From Hypsibius dujardini (taxonomy: Eukaryota; Tardigrada; Eutardigrada; Parachela; Hypsibiidae): a stretch of DNA of 20,115 bases. Positions 1 through 9,425 of this stretch are shown here, piece after piece. The notes beneath the pieces are model-generated. The model did not search any database, had not been told where the DNA came from, and saw only the letters and a list, made by a program, of their open reading frames with translations. The translations under genes were made by a program, and so were the position numbers. Location: NCBI GenBank assembly GCA_001579985.1, contig LRSR01004258.1, forward strand, positions 1 through 20,115, read 5' to 3'. Every line of letters starts with the position of its first letter. Within the stretch, counting starts at the first letter, position 1.

Positions 1-64
<64 letters not shown>
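1..64 (+). repeat. (GACA)n microsatellite in the last intron of the SDR gene
   Basis: An essentially perfect GACA tetranucleotide array fills the start of the window and probably continues beyond it. It ends 59 bp before the acceptor-exon boundary at 124. The sequence right after it (gacaaaaagaactta) resembles the sequence after the GACA tract in the second receptor gene (gacaaacgaactttt). Confidence 0.97.
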
Positions 65-66
<2 letters not shown>

Positions 67-123
67 AAGAACTTAAGCCGTAAGAGCATGTTTCATGTTG
101 AAACTGACTGATTTGCTTCACAG

Positions 124-326
124 TTCTTTTCGCGGTTCTGAGTCCAAAGCTGACAAACGTCTCCGGGAAATACATCAACGAGTGTCGCATCATCGAGCTG
201 CCGTCCGAAGCGTCCGTGAACGCGGAATCGGCCCGAAAACTCTGGGATTTGTCTGAGCAGGTCGTGGCGGATCCCAGCAAATTCGTCGCCTCCCAGACGG
301 CAGCCGCACAGAAACTGGCAGCATAG
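124..326 (+). CDS. C-terminal exon of a short-chain dehydrogenase/reductase (retinol dehydrogenase-like), 5' part outside window
   Basis: This is the last coding exon of a gene that begins upstream of the window. It follows an acceptor at 122-123 (tgcttcacag) and runs in one frame to a TAG stop at 324-326. It starts with two bases of a split codon, then gives about 66 residues. The segment LSPKLTNVSGKYINECRI followed by AxKLWDLSEQVV matches what I know of the C-terminal end of RDH11-14/WWOX-type SDRs, where 'SGKYF.DC' is followed by 'LW..SE.L'. The family uses NAD(P)(H) to oxidise or reduce retinoids, steroids or other carbonyls, often at membranes. The Rossmann fold and the YxxxK catalytic site would lie in upstream exons, so substrate and activity cannot be judged here. 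It ends in a loose Ala/Gln/Lys tail. I see no AATAAA within the next 300 bases. Family call fairly sure; subfamily uncertain. Confidence 0.8.
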
Positions 327-800
327 TTGTGCGAATCGCTAATTGTGTTTTTACTCTTTGCACGGTTTAGGTAGGGTTCTATACTGCACTTCACACTGCA
401 CATTTCTTACGCGGAAGCCTTACCTTTTCTCTGAGATAGCACGTGAACCCTCCCCTCCTACTTGGAGCTTAAGTTTGCAAATCCCCTCTATTGGTTGGTC
501 ATTTCCGGTATTATTACTGTTGTTCTGGCTGGGTATTACAGTTATAGTGTCTACCTTTTTTATTACGTTTTTTTTCTTATATTTTACGACTGTTGTAAGG
601 AGTGAAATCTGTCGACAGGGTGCAGTTCTCGTTCGATATTTTCCATTGATTATTACATTGTACCATAGCATTTTTTGTTATTTACGTACTGATTCAGTAT
701 GCAGTAGACTGTAGTACATGCAAGACAAGCTCGAGCTGCGCCCTCGTTCGTTTGATTTTCGAAACCCGCGCAAATGTAAATCCCGATCCTATTAGCGCAC

Positions 801-1068
801 CGTATGCTCGCGATCTCAAGGGACACTTTTCTGCCCTACCCGTAAATTTTACCTTACCGTGCCTATTCAGTGCCGTTCACCAAATTACCATTGTAGGGAT
901 AAATATAAGGAAAAGCAGAACTATACGTTCAATCAATTGAGCACAACGAGTGAGCTGTACGAAATGAGCCAATCAGAGAAGAGTGAGTCAGATTGAACGT
1001 TCAGTCTAAGTGCAGGGCCATACCGAGGGAGGCGAGGCTTAGCTGTCCCTTGAGATCGCGAGCATACG
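801..1068. mobile_element. 268-bp MITE-like element with 25-bp perfect terminal inverted repeats
   Basis: Bases 801-825 (cgtatgctcgcgatctcaag plus ggaca) are the exact reverse complement of 1044-1068. An inner pair, cgttcaatc near 928 and gattgaacg near 991, adds a second inverted match. There is no coding capacity, and I see no clear target-site duplication in the flanks (left flank tagcgcac, right flank ttacactt). The terminal structure suits a small non-autonomous DNA transposon or a fold-back element. It could also be an unrelated palindromic duplication. Confidence 0.6.
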
Positions 1069-1439
1069 TTACACTTCAAAATCACGTGCCATCTGGAATC
1101 ATCCCTTTCTGAGTTCACTCGAAATATGTTGTGGAAGATTCCAGCTTAGCTCTTCCGGATATTACCGCTGTGGAATACGGAGCACCCAGTTGCTTCAAGA
1201 GTGGGCAGAATCAATTGCGTAAGAGGCAATCCCCGTAATGAGGGGAACACCTCTAATTAATTGCTACCTACCGACGCCAGATCATCATGATAACTGATCC
1301 GGCCAGTCGGTTCGACGGAGGAACAATCCAGTACTCTGTTACTGTCTTCTACGCTAAGGTGATCAAGTTCAAATCCACCCCAACTGCATCGATCTAAACC
1401 CCATTCTTTATCAATCACAACATGAACAACAACTGCTAG

Positions 1440-1469
1440 TTTGAACTGCTAAAAAACTAGCAGTTCAAA
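1440..1469. repeat. Perfect 12-bp stem hairpin, 6-base loop
   Basis: tttgaactgcta at 1440-1451 is followed, after six bases, by its exact complement tagcagttcaaa at 1458-1469. The preceding aactgctag at 1431-1439 repeats the same motif, so two foldings are possible. It lies about 375 bp upstream of the first receptor start codon. Function unknown. Confidence 0.75.
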
Positions 1470-1843
1470 TCAGATCGTAAAAATGAACTGATTGTTCATT
1501 CGTTGTACGAAGAGAACACGCGAACCGAACACCGCTAATTGTTTTTAGGACAGTTGGCTCCTGGAGCCAGAACAGACTGGAACAGACCTCCCAAGGATAA
1601 GCCGAACCGACCTTGAGGCTTAAGAACAGAACAGTATCGCACCTCTGGTTGTGCCGAGCCCTAAAGGAAGACTTACCTGTAATTACCACCTGGGGCGAAC
1701 CCCTTTACGGATCATGTCCACCAAAGGATTAAGTACAATAGTTTCTTGGTCTCCCTTTTTCTTTAATAAAGTATGAAAGAAATTCATCTTTTTCTCCACT
1801 TTTCGCTTTGTCCAATTTACTAACAAACATTTGAACATTAAGA

Positions 1844-2977
1844 ATGGCTCGGAATTCATCGGTCAATATTTCCGTCGCCAACAACACGACCGTTCACGTG
1901 AACGAGAGCGTGGTATCATTCACAATCAGTCCTGAACATATCGCGACGACGACGACCTTTCCCTATCCGAAACTGCGCACCGCCGTTCCGTACATCCTCA
2001 TCCTGCTGTGCATCAGCATCCTCATTGCTAACGCCGTGGTCCTAGCAGCCTTCATCAAGAATCGCCACCTCCGGACGCCCTTCAACATGTACATCATCAG
2101 CCTGGTGATAGCAGACCTTACTCAGACGCTGCTGGACCTTCCGTTCACCGTCATGAGTCAGTTCATTCCGGTGTGGCCGTTGGGTCATCTTGCATGTAAC
2201 TTTCGCCTTTACGGGTTGTGGGTCTTCTCGGCCATCGTACGAAACACCCATTCGTTGATCAGTCTGAATCGATTATGGGCGTTGTTCCTGCCGGTGTCTT
2301 ACCGCCACTACCACACCAATACTTTGGCCATTTGTATGTGCGTGGGCTGCTGGGTTTACGTGAACGTGTTCAAGCTACCGGGCCTGTTACAGGACGACTA
2401 CATTTACCGGAATGATGATGAGGACTGTTCTGTCAACGTGACGGCCCAGTTCAGCTGGGCCCTGACCAGTCAGATTGTGATGGATGACTCGTCGGTGCTC
2501 GTGGTGGGGATATCCTATCCAATTATTTGGTGGAAGATGCGGCAGCGACGACGCGTCAGCATTAACTTACCGAATCAGCAAACGAGGGCGGACGGAGTTG
2601 GGGATCTGCCACAGAGGAGCTCACTTCCTGCGAGCAGCGGTGCAGCATTGAACTCGGGTATTTCATGATTACGTAATTATCTAAATAAATTAATTTGAAG
2701 CAAAAGAAAGTTAAACTAAAATATATAGAGAAAAAGTAAATTTTTAAACCATATCAAATTAAATGAACGAGAGATATTCAATTCAATTAGGTAGAGGTGA
2801 CCCGTACGTATTCAAGGAATGAAACGTGAGAGATAATCCGGAAAGGACTCAAGCTCGCAAACGCCAGTTAGATAGACAAACAGGCACACAGACACTCAGA
2901 CAGATATATAGGCACGTAGACAAACAGATACGCAGACAAACAAGTAAACTGACATACTGGCAGGATAATAGACGCGC

Positions 2978-3018
<41 letters not shown>

Positions 3019-3607
3019 GGCAGACAGGCAGACAGACAGAAAAACAGACAGACAGGCAGACTCTTAACATTTCGGTATTCACGGAACTGACTAACAATCT
3101 TTCAGCGAGACTTTTGCAAATCTGTTTTTAAATGTTAGGAAAGATTGATTAATTAATTCGGCAATCAATTACATTTTTACAGGCTTAATTACGGTGTACT
3201 CTGACGTTTTAGATCAAGGAAAAATTGTGGACATTAAGCAGGCTGATCCAACACTTGATGAGTCTCTGGAAGCAGAGAACACCGGTGCTGCTGCGGTGCC
3301 CCAGCAGCAGCTGCACCACCACCACCATCAACTGCCATCTCGTCGCGTCGGAAGGTCATCGCAGAATTTCATGGTCTTGACATATCTGGTCGTAGGGGTC
3401 ATTTTTTGCTGGACGCCTGTTGTCGTTGCTTACACTCTGGCAATCGTCATGGGCTACTACGAGTACCTTCACTTCACCATTGCCTCTCTGCTGTACTATT
3501 TCAATTCCCTGCTGGATCCTATTTTCTTCACCATGGCGATGGCACCCCTGCGAGTCACCATCTATGACATGTTCAAAGGTGTTGCTGGGAGTCCCCGCCG
3601 CGCGTAG
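1844..3607 (+). CDS. Class A (rhodopsin-like) seven-transmembrane GPCR, copy A of a tandem pair, 412 aa
   Basis: Exons 1844-2657 and 3183-3607 join in phase 1 (split Gly272). Residues 1-45 are an extracellular tail with sequons at N4, N8, N13, N14 and N20. TM1 is about 47-71 (N63), TM2 79-104 (D91), TM3 116-140 (C118), TM4 159-182 (W170). C195 can pair with C118. TM5 is about 206-230 (P226), TM6 334-357 (C347-W-T-P350), and TM7 368-390 has N379 and D383-P384-I-F-F where NPxxY is usual. The DRY motif is replaced by N142-R-L, keeping only the arginine. The third intracellular loop is about 100 residues, with a Q/H-rich run (312-321). The start is the first ATG, in context aagaATGG, before the glycosylated tail. 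A poly(A) signal lies at 3738. The class A call is firm. The ligand is unknown; amine or peptide receptors are the nearest guess. Confidence 0.88.
2658..3182 (+). other. Intron of receptor A (third intracellular loop) with GACA array and an early stop
   Basis: Donor tcgg|gtattt and acceptor tttttacag|gc give a phase-1 intron of 525 bp. The equivalent splice in copy B has the same phase and sits in the same aligned residues (AALNS-G against AAINT-G), which supports both. If the intron were retained, the frame would stop at 2666-2668, giving a 274-residue protein that ends after TM5. An AATAAA hexamer follows at 2684-2689. Confidence 0.85.
2866..3061 (+). repeat. (GACA)n array, degenerate then perfect
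   Basis: From about 2866 to 2976 the array is decayed (agacaaacaggcacacagac and similar). From 2977 to 3061 it is nearly pure GACA with a few GGCA variants. It lies inside the receptor A intron, ending about 120 bp before the acceptor. Confidence 0.95.
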
Positions 3608-3737
3608 GGTCTGGAATTGAGCCCTCACTTAGTACACAATAGATGGGCGAAAAAGCTTGGTACATCCCCTATTGCGATGCCTGAAAATGCGCGTCCACCA
3701 GGGATACAGTGCATTCCTGAACTCGTTATCTGAAAGA

Positions 3738-3743
3738 AATAAA
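3738..3743 (+). terminator. AATAAA poly(A) signal, receptor A
   Basis: A canonical AATAAA hexamer lies 131 bp after the receptor A stop codon, in the expected orientation. Confidence 0.6.
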
Positions 3744-4001
3744 GCCCCGTTTTGTTCACGTAACATGTTAGTGTACATTGATCATTATATTTCGTCAAGT
3801 ATTTATGCATTAACACAAACAACAGAGTCGAAGCCTGCACTTGCAATTCTGATGTGAACTATTTATAATGTTTGTCGAGTATGCATGCAATTGTCTATAA
3901 CTGACGTCCTTGGGTGGTTTGAAGGCTGACTTGAAAGCTATTTTTGCCTGGACGACCTGTTTGAGCACTGATCAGATTTCTTATCGTCCTATTTGCTTTG
4001 A

Positions 4002-4008
4002 TATATAA
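4002..4008 (+). promoter_or_regulatory. Possible TATA box for receptor B
   Basis: TATATAA lies 47 bases upstream of the ATG at 4055. That would give a very short 5' leader, and the surroundings are AT-rich, so chance occurrence is quite possible. Confidence 0.25.
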
Positions 4009-4054
4009 CATAACTAATTCCCATGTTCTAAACTGCTTTTCGCTATCGTCAAAA

Positions 4055-4962
4055 ATGGCTCGACATTCATCGGTCAATTTTTCCGTCGCCAACAACACGA
4101 CCGTTCACGTGAATGAGAGCGTGGTATCATGCACAATCAGTCCTGAACATATCGCGACGACGACTCCCTTTCCCTATCCGAAACTGCGCACCGCCGTTCC
4201 GTACATCCTCATCCTGCTGTGCATCAGCATCCTCATTGCTAACGCCGTGGTTCTCGCGGCCTTTATCAAGAATCGTCACCTCCGGACGCCCTTCAACATG
4301 TATATCATCAGCCTGGTGATAGCAGACCTTACTCAGACGCTGCTGGACCTTCCGTTCACCGTCATGAGTCAGTTCATTCCGGTGTGGCCGTTGGGTCATC
4401 TTGCTTGTAACTTTCGCCTTTACGGGTTGTGGGTCTTCTCGGCCATCGTACGAAATACCCATTCGTTGATCAGTCTGAATCGATTATGGGCGTTGTTCCT
4501 GCCGGTGTCTTACCGCCACTACCACACCAATACTTTGGCCATTTGTATGTGCGTAGGCTGCTGGGTTTACGTGAACGTGTTCAAGCTACCGGGCCTGCTA
4601 CAGGACGACTACATCTACCGGAATGATGATGAGGACTGTTCTGTCAACGTGACGGCCCAGTTCAGCTGGGCCCTGACCAGTCAGATTGTGATGGATGACT
4701 CGTCGGTGTTCGTGGTGGGGATATCGTACCCAATTATTTGGTGGAAAATGCGAGAGAGACGGCGCATCACAGTTAACTTCAGGAATCAGCAAGGGAGGGT
4801 GGGCGGTAATGACATGATACAGAGGATTTCAGTTCTTCGGAGTAGTGATGCAGCGATAAATACAGGTGACGGTGTAATGAACCATAAACATGAATGGGAA
4901 CTTCTTAGAATATCCAGGTGAAAAAGATGCCGGCAGACAGATAGGCAGCTTATACTAAAGGG

Positions 4963-4995
<33 letters not shown>

Positions 4996-4996
4996 C

Positions 4997-5039
<43 letters not shown>

Positions 5040-5468
5040 GAACTTTTATGACTGCGACCTATTTACTGCATCCTTTAAATCTTTAAAGGCGTGGAGCAAA
5101 AAAAGGAAAATATCGACATCCAGTTACACGCTCCAAACGCCGAGGAATCAGGCAAAGCAGAAAAAACAACTACTGCGCAGGACCGCCGCCAAATTCTTCT
5201 GTCGTGTGGCGTTGGAAGGTCAACGCAGAATTTCGTGATATTGACGTATTTGGTCGTGGGGGCCATTTTTTGCTGGACGCCTGTTGTCGTTGCTTACACT
5301 CTGGCAATCGTCATGGGCTACTACGAGTACCTTCACTTCACCATTGCCTCCCTGCTGTACTATTTCAATTCCCTGCTGGATCCCATTTTCTTCACCATGG
5401 CGATGGCACCCCTGCGAGTCACCATCTATAGCATGTTCAAAGATGACGTAAGCCCCCGCCACGAGTAA
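4055..5468 (+). CDS. Class A seven-transmembrane GPCR, copy B of a tandem pair, 396 aa
   Basis: Exons 4055-4865 and 5089-5468 join in phase 1 through Gly271, exactly matching copy A. The start is ATG 4055 (MARHSS), aligned with copy A; an earlier in-frame ATG at 3998 has no counterpart there. Sequons are N8, N13, N14 and N20. TM1-TM5 differ from copy A by only a few residues: N142-R-L replaces DRY, W170 and C195 are kept, and TM6 has C332-W-T-P335. TM7 has N364 and D368-P369-I-F-F, and the segment from VVVAYT through VTIY is identical to copy A. By contrast the third intracellular loop (about 234-318) is poorly alignable: it lacks the Q/H run and is rich in Lys, Glu and Thr. The C-terminus also differs (SMFKDDVSPRHE). 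The two receptors probably bind the same or similar ligands but may couple differently; ligand unknown. No AATAAA seen shortly after the stop. Confidence 0.88.
4866..5088 (+). other. Intron of receptor B with GACA array
   Basis: Donor aacacag-like (acag|gtgacg) and acceptor ctttaaag|gc give a 223-bp phase-1 intron, under half the length of its counterpart in copy A. Apart from the GACA array I see no alignable sequence between the two introns. Retention would stop the frame at 4919-4921. Confidence 0.85.
4962..5037 (+). repeat. (GACA)n array in receptor B intron
   Basis: Nearly pure GACA repeats with one GACC variant near 4995. The array ends about 50 bp before the acceptor of the final exon. 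Confidence 0.96.
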
Positions 5469-5880
5469 GGGCTGGAATTATGCCACCCTCAGACACACAT
5501 GTAGAGAGAGAGAGAGAACATATATTCTTCTATAGAAACCAAGCGGACATGGTACCCTTATTGCGATACCTGGAAATGCATCAGCCGATAAAATCCGCGG
5601 GATCTGTTTGAAAAAATACGGCTCACGTCATCATTGTCATATGTCACATCTCAACACAATTATATACCTAATCTGGAGCGTGCACTCTCCCAGTCTCGGT
5701 TACTGCATTCTGACAGGATCTATTGAAAATTTCTTATTTAATATGCCTATGCGTGTATTCCCTGTAACTGATGCCCTCGAGATGCGTTGATCGCAGGCTT
5801 ACTGCGTTTTGCCTGGATAACCTTCTCGAGGATCGGTCCGTCTTCTAGTATCGGTTTATCTAGTATCTCTCTGTATAAAT

Positions 5881-5989
5881 GTCTGTATGACTGCCTGTCT
5901 ATCCGTCTGTCTGTCTGTCCACCCGTCTGCCGTATGTCTGCCTGTCCCTCTGTCCCTCTGTCGTCTGTCTGTCTGTCTGTCCCTCTGTC

Positions 5990-6028
<39 letters not shown>

Positions 6029-6046
6029 CTCTGTCTGTCTGTCTGA
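5881..6046. repeat. (CTGT)n array, degenerate ends
   Basis: This is the GACA repeat in opposite orientation (CTGT/TCTG on the + strand), interrupted by CCCT and CGTC variants. It lies about 410 bp after the receptor B stop. Open frames across it on both strands are repeat artefacts. Confidence 0.93.
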
Positions 6047-7130
6047 GTGGTCGTCTTTTCTTGCTATTGCATTAACTGAATTCATTTTTCTCTGCCCCTT
6101 GACGTTGCAAATTTACACAAACTTCATCCGAAAAATGTTCGGGAAAGTTTCAATTCTGCAGGCCAGCATTTCCGTTTGGCTGTTTACTAAAACGGACCCT
6201 TGCCAGTCCACGGCCGGACTCCTCGTACCGCAAGCCTACGTCGCCAGGTACTCAAGTATACGTAGATGGATCATAATCTCAACTAGTTGTAGCAGCCATG
6301 CTTGACCACCACGAGCAGTGCGCACTGGGTCGTGACTGCCGTCGTCGCACGCAGCAGCGAACAAGGTCAAGTTAATGATCATCAAAAGAGAGAGAGAGAG
6401 AGGAAAAGGATGTCATTTCGTGTTTCGAGTTAACAGTTAACACCTTGCTGTCTCGTCAGAGCTTCACAAAAACCGAAGTCTGTCAGTCCGAAAAATCATC
6501 AATACGGCGCGGCCCCTCGATGCATGATGGACATTGAAATACAAATACACACATGTATATACACTAAATGCCGGTCCCGCTACGGAATGCCCTACTTAAT
6601 TATACGGATACACAAGACACAATACCATACAATTGTCAGCTTGAGCTCTTTTCACGGCCACTTTTTCTGCTTGCACAGTCCATACCACTCTATGTTCTAG
6701 CCCTGCAATAAAATATCCGAAAAAAAGCCGGTTGGCTTACGGTAGCGTGACGGATACATGATGGAAGAGGGAAAAAGAGAAAGCAGACAATTGTTTAATA
6801 TATCCACCACTTTACTCACCATGCAACCGTACCGAAAGTCTGTCCCACTCCACTTTTTTCGGCTTGACCATCTATCTCTGCTATACTGCCACAGGCGGAA
6901 AAATACAGTAAATATATTCATGGGCACAGAGAGACAATAGATGGTTCTCTCTCACTCACTCATTCACTCTCTCACATAGTGGTCGTGCCCGGTAACCCTT
7001 TGTCCATATGGATAGGAGAGATATGTCACACTCGATCAAGAACCAATTAGGCGGAAAAAATTTGAACTTTACCTTTTCACGATCCGGCACCCGGTTTTTG
7101 TCTTTGTACTAATAAATACTCGCACTGTCC

Positions 7131-7149
7131 GTCTGTGTCTGTCTGTCTG

Positions 7150-7193
<44 letters not shown>
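7131..7193. repeat. CTGT then (GT)n microsatellite
   Basis: A short CTGT run at 7131-7151 passes directly into a pure GT dinucleotide tract of about 40 bp. Confidence 0.95.
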
Positions 7194-7194
<1 letters not shown>

Positions 7195-8223
7195 AGGAGA
7201 AAAAAAGATGTACCCGCACGGACTTGTTCCCGCGTGTTCGGACAGGGAATACGCTTGTTTTGCGGCGCGTTTCAATTACTTTTGCACGATATATTTCGTG
7301 GCCGCGTCGGCGGCGGCGGAGAGAACTGTCAATCAAACTTTTTTGCCCCGGTCGCGGGGCGAACGCCCACCGACCAGGTCATGCGATGGTTGAGCGGCGA
7401 GCTGCAAAATATTTTGCACGAGAAGGAGCTCTTAAAGATTGAACTTAAACATTTTAGTACTAACCAAGGTTTGCGGGACAAGGGATGTAATTTCTTACTA
7501 ACCCAGCTTTGCGGAATAATAATGGCTATTAAAATGAAATTGATTTAATACATGATCGTGAATACAATACATGATTATGATGTCATCTTTCTTCTGAGTT
7601 CCATAGCGTGATTCAAAAAGTTTCCGTTGATGGCACACTTGACCGCTATGCGTGATAAATTTAACCCCATCACCGTTGAAATCATGTGTATCAAGAGGAT
7701 TGGCCTGAAAATGAATTTAGACGTGGCGTAAATATCGCGAAAAAAAGAAAGTGCAACTTTCGATTGGTACTGGATCTTCTTCACATAAACATGACTGATG
7801 TCATGAGTAGACATTAGTCATAAGGATATTAACGTACCACGTGTACATGTACTCCAAGGGCCTTGATTATACCGTCACAAGAAGTAGATGGCAAAGCCTC
7901 ATCGGAATTTGGGACCTTCGAATTCGGACTCATTAGGTGATCTGTTTTCTTTGTTTTTGGTTTTTGTAAGTTTTCAAGTTTTGTCGGTTAAGTGTAACCA
8001 GGCCTCGTCCCTCGGGCAGCACGGTCGTTTGTTTTGCAAATTACGGCGAACCCTTGCTTGCAGATTACCTGCACGGGGTACCCCGAGTAATATATTCTAA
8101 TACTTCTCGGCATTTGAAAAAGATTCACGCTGTGATGTGAGAGCCTTCGGAAGAAAATTAGCGTCGGCGCTAATTGCCCAAGAACATTTATAATCGAGCC
8201 CCGGACCATTTGGTATGGTTGAC

Positions 8224-8256
8224 CACGTGATCAATCACGTATTGGTTGATCACGTG
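8224..8256. promoter_or_regulatory. Palindrome with two CACGTG E-boxes
   Basis: cacgtgatcaa at 8224-8234 is mirrored by ttgatcacgtg at 8246-8256 around an 11-base loop that contains a further CACGT. CACGTG is the core site of bHLH factors such as Myc/Max, USF or CLOCK-type dimers. A TATA-like cataaata lies about 25 bases downstream (near 8279), but no coding exon follows closely. The regulatory role is inferred only. Confidence 0.4.
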
Positions 8257-9425
8257 AAGTAACAAGAAGAGTACTGTACATAAATACTCCTCAAACAACA
8301 CTTGCCGCCAAAAATCATTCCAAAGCATTTCGCCTTAACCCAAACGACTAATCAACCGATCAACTTCTTATCATCTGCAAAAATATGAAATTCAATATTT
8401 TTTCACATCACCTGGCATTTTAATTAGATTAATTAACCTTGCACATCGAACAGACACGAGTATGCGAATTATCGCGTTGAAAACAATGCTAAGTTGTTTT
8501 TGCGAAAAACTTAAAATGCGAAAAAAAAGCGTGATTAGTTTTTATGAAACCGCATTCATCCGGAGTCTGACGGACAGCGACAATTTGACGTTTTCATTGT
8601 CAGCACGCCATCCTCATCGAGGTCTCGGAAAAAGATGACAAATGGCTCATGCGTATACAGTAATCAAGACCTTCCCGTCGTGGGGCTATTAAAGAGCGCG
8701 GATGAGACAAAACTACTAGGTTGATTATGACGGCTGACGGCAGGCGGTCCGCCGCAGTGCACATATTGGTACCTCGATATATACGACGTAGATCTAAGCA
8801 GCTTGCTCGAACTACCTTTCTCGTACACACACTCCACTAAGGCAACTTTCTTTCTCTTTTTTTGTTCTCCGCCCCGCAGCAGCAGCAGCAGTTACCGTAG
8901 TCGCACCCCGCCGAAGAAAGCGCTTATTTTGGCGCAAGTCACAGCTCGGGTATAGAGGTAAGAATACCAATCGAAAATTATTAAAGACCCTCTCGTCGCA
9001 GAGTGAGAGAGAGAGAGAGAGATACGCTCGACTCTTTACCGTACCAATTTTTCTGCTGTGCCACATTTCTTTCTCTTTCCCTTTCTCTTTCATTCTTTCG
9101 TATTGCACCAGTTTATGCACATTCGTGACGAGTGAGATCATTTTCATCCCGTCAGCGAAAATATTTTCCTTACCACACCGAATAAACTGCTCTACTGTGT
9201 GTGTGGGGAGTGTGCGTTTCGCAGGCTGCTCTTTTTCTTGGCGTTATCTATTGAAAAAATAGAGCACTCTAACGTGTCATCACACACATCTTGCTACACG
9301 GATGACAGACACGCTATACACCGGGAAGACACATACGTGATGGTGTGTGATTACCGTTTCGCAATCGCTTCGATGTATGGAAAATAGTTTTGCCGCCGTT
9401 TCTGGGGGGAATTATTATTATTGCT

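Larger units (their letters stand above)
327..1843. other. Intergenic region, no gene recognised
   Basis: The open frames here (longest 123 codons at 343-714) are low-complexity, Phe/Leu-rich or antisense and match no family I know. The region holds an inverted-repeat element (801-1068) and a 12-bp hairpin (1440-1469), and must include the promoter of the first receptor. I see no clear TATA box within 100 bases upstream of 1844. Confidence 0.6.
3608..4054. other. Spacer between the two receptors
   Basis: The first ~80 bases are recognisably related to the region after copy B: both contain tggaatt, then tggtac, then attgcgat.cctg.aaatgc. The duplicated unit therefore extended past the stop codon. 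The rest holds no gene. Confidence 0.6.
5469..9425. other. About 4 kb without a recognisable gene
   Basis: It contains GA tracts (about 5504-5517, 6388-6402 and 9003-9022), a CTGT array, a GT array, an E-box palindrome and a GC-rich patch near 7290-7440. The last lies in a 137-codon open frame (7135-7548) whose first part is repeat-derived and whose remainder I do not recognise. The end nearest 9425 must hold the promoter of the CABIT gene, but no TATA box stands out. Confidence 0.55.

Noticed and set aside
2826-3131. 101- and 82-codon open frames across the GACA array, on both strands
   Set aside because: They are pure translations of the tetranucleotide (Arg-Gln-Thr-Asp or Cys-Leu-Ser-Val), and the array is inside a well-supported intron.
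3998-4054. Earlier in-frame start for receptor B (19 extra residues)
   Set aside because: The extra residues have no counterpart in copy A, where homology begins exactly at the MAR start, and a possible TATA sequence overlaps this stretch.
2977-5037. Regular short repeats as a possible CRISPR array
   Set aside because: These are uninterrupted tetranucleotide arrays with no spacers, in an intron-containing animal genome.
5091-5266. Receptor 3' exons as independent small genes
   Set aside because: They hold only TM6-TM7, start with a split codon after an acceptor and join in phase with the upstream exon in both copies.
5747-6305. Long open frames over the CTGT array (172 codons + strand, 112 codons - strand)
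   Set aside because: Repeat-derived low complexity with unrelated ends; no splice or family support.
7135-7548. 137-codon frame starting in the GT repeat and running through a GC-rich patch
   Set aside because: No ATG outside the repeat near its start, no recognised domain; a possible exon but not supportable.
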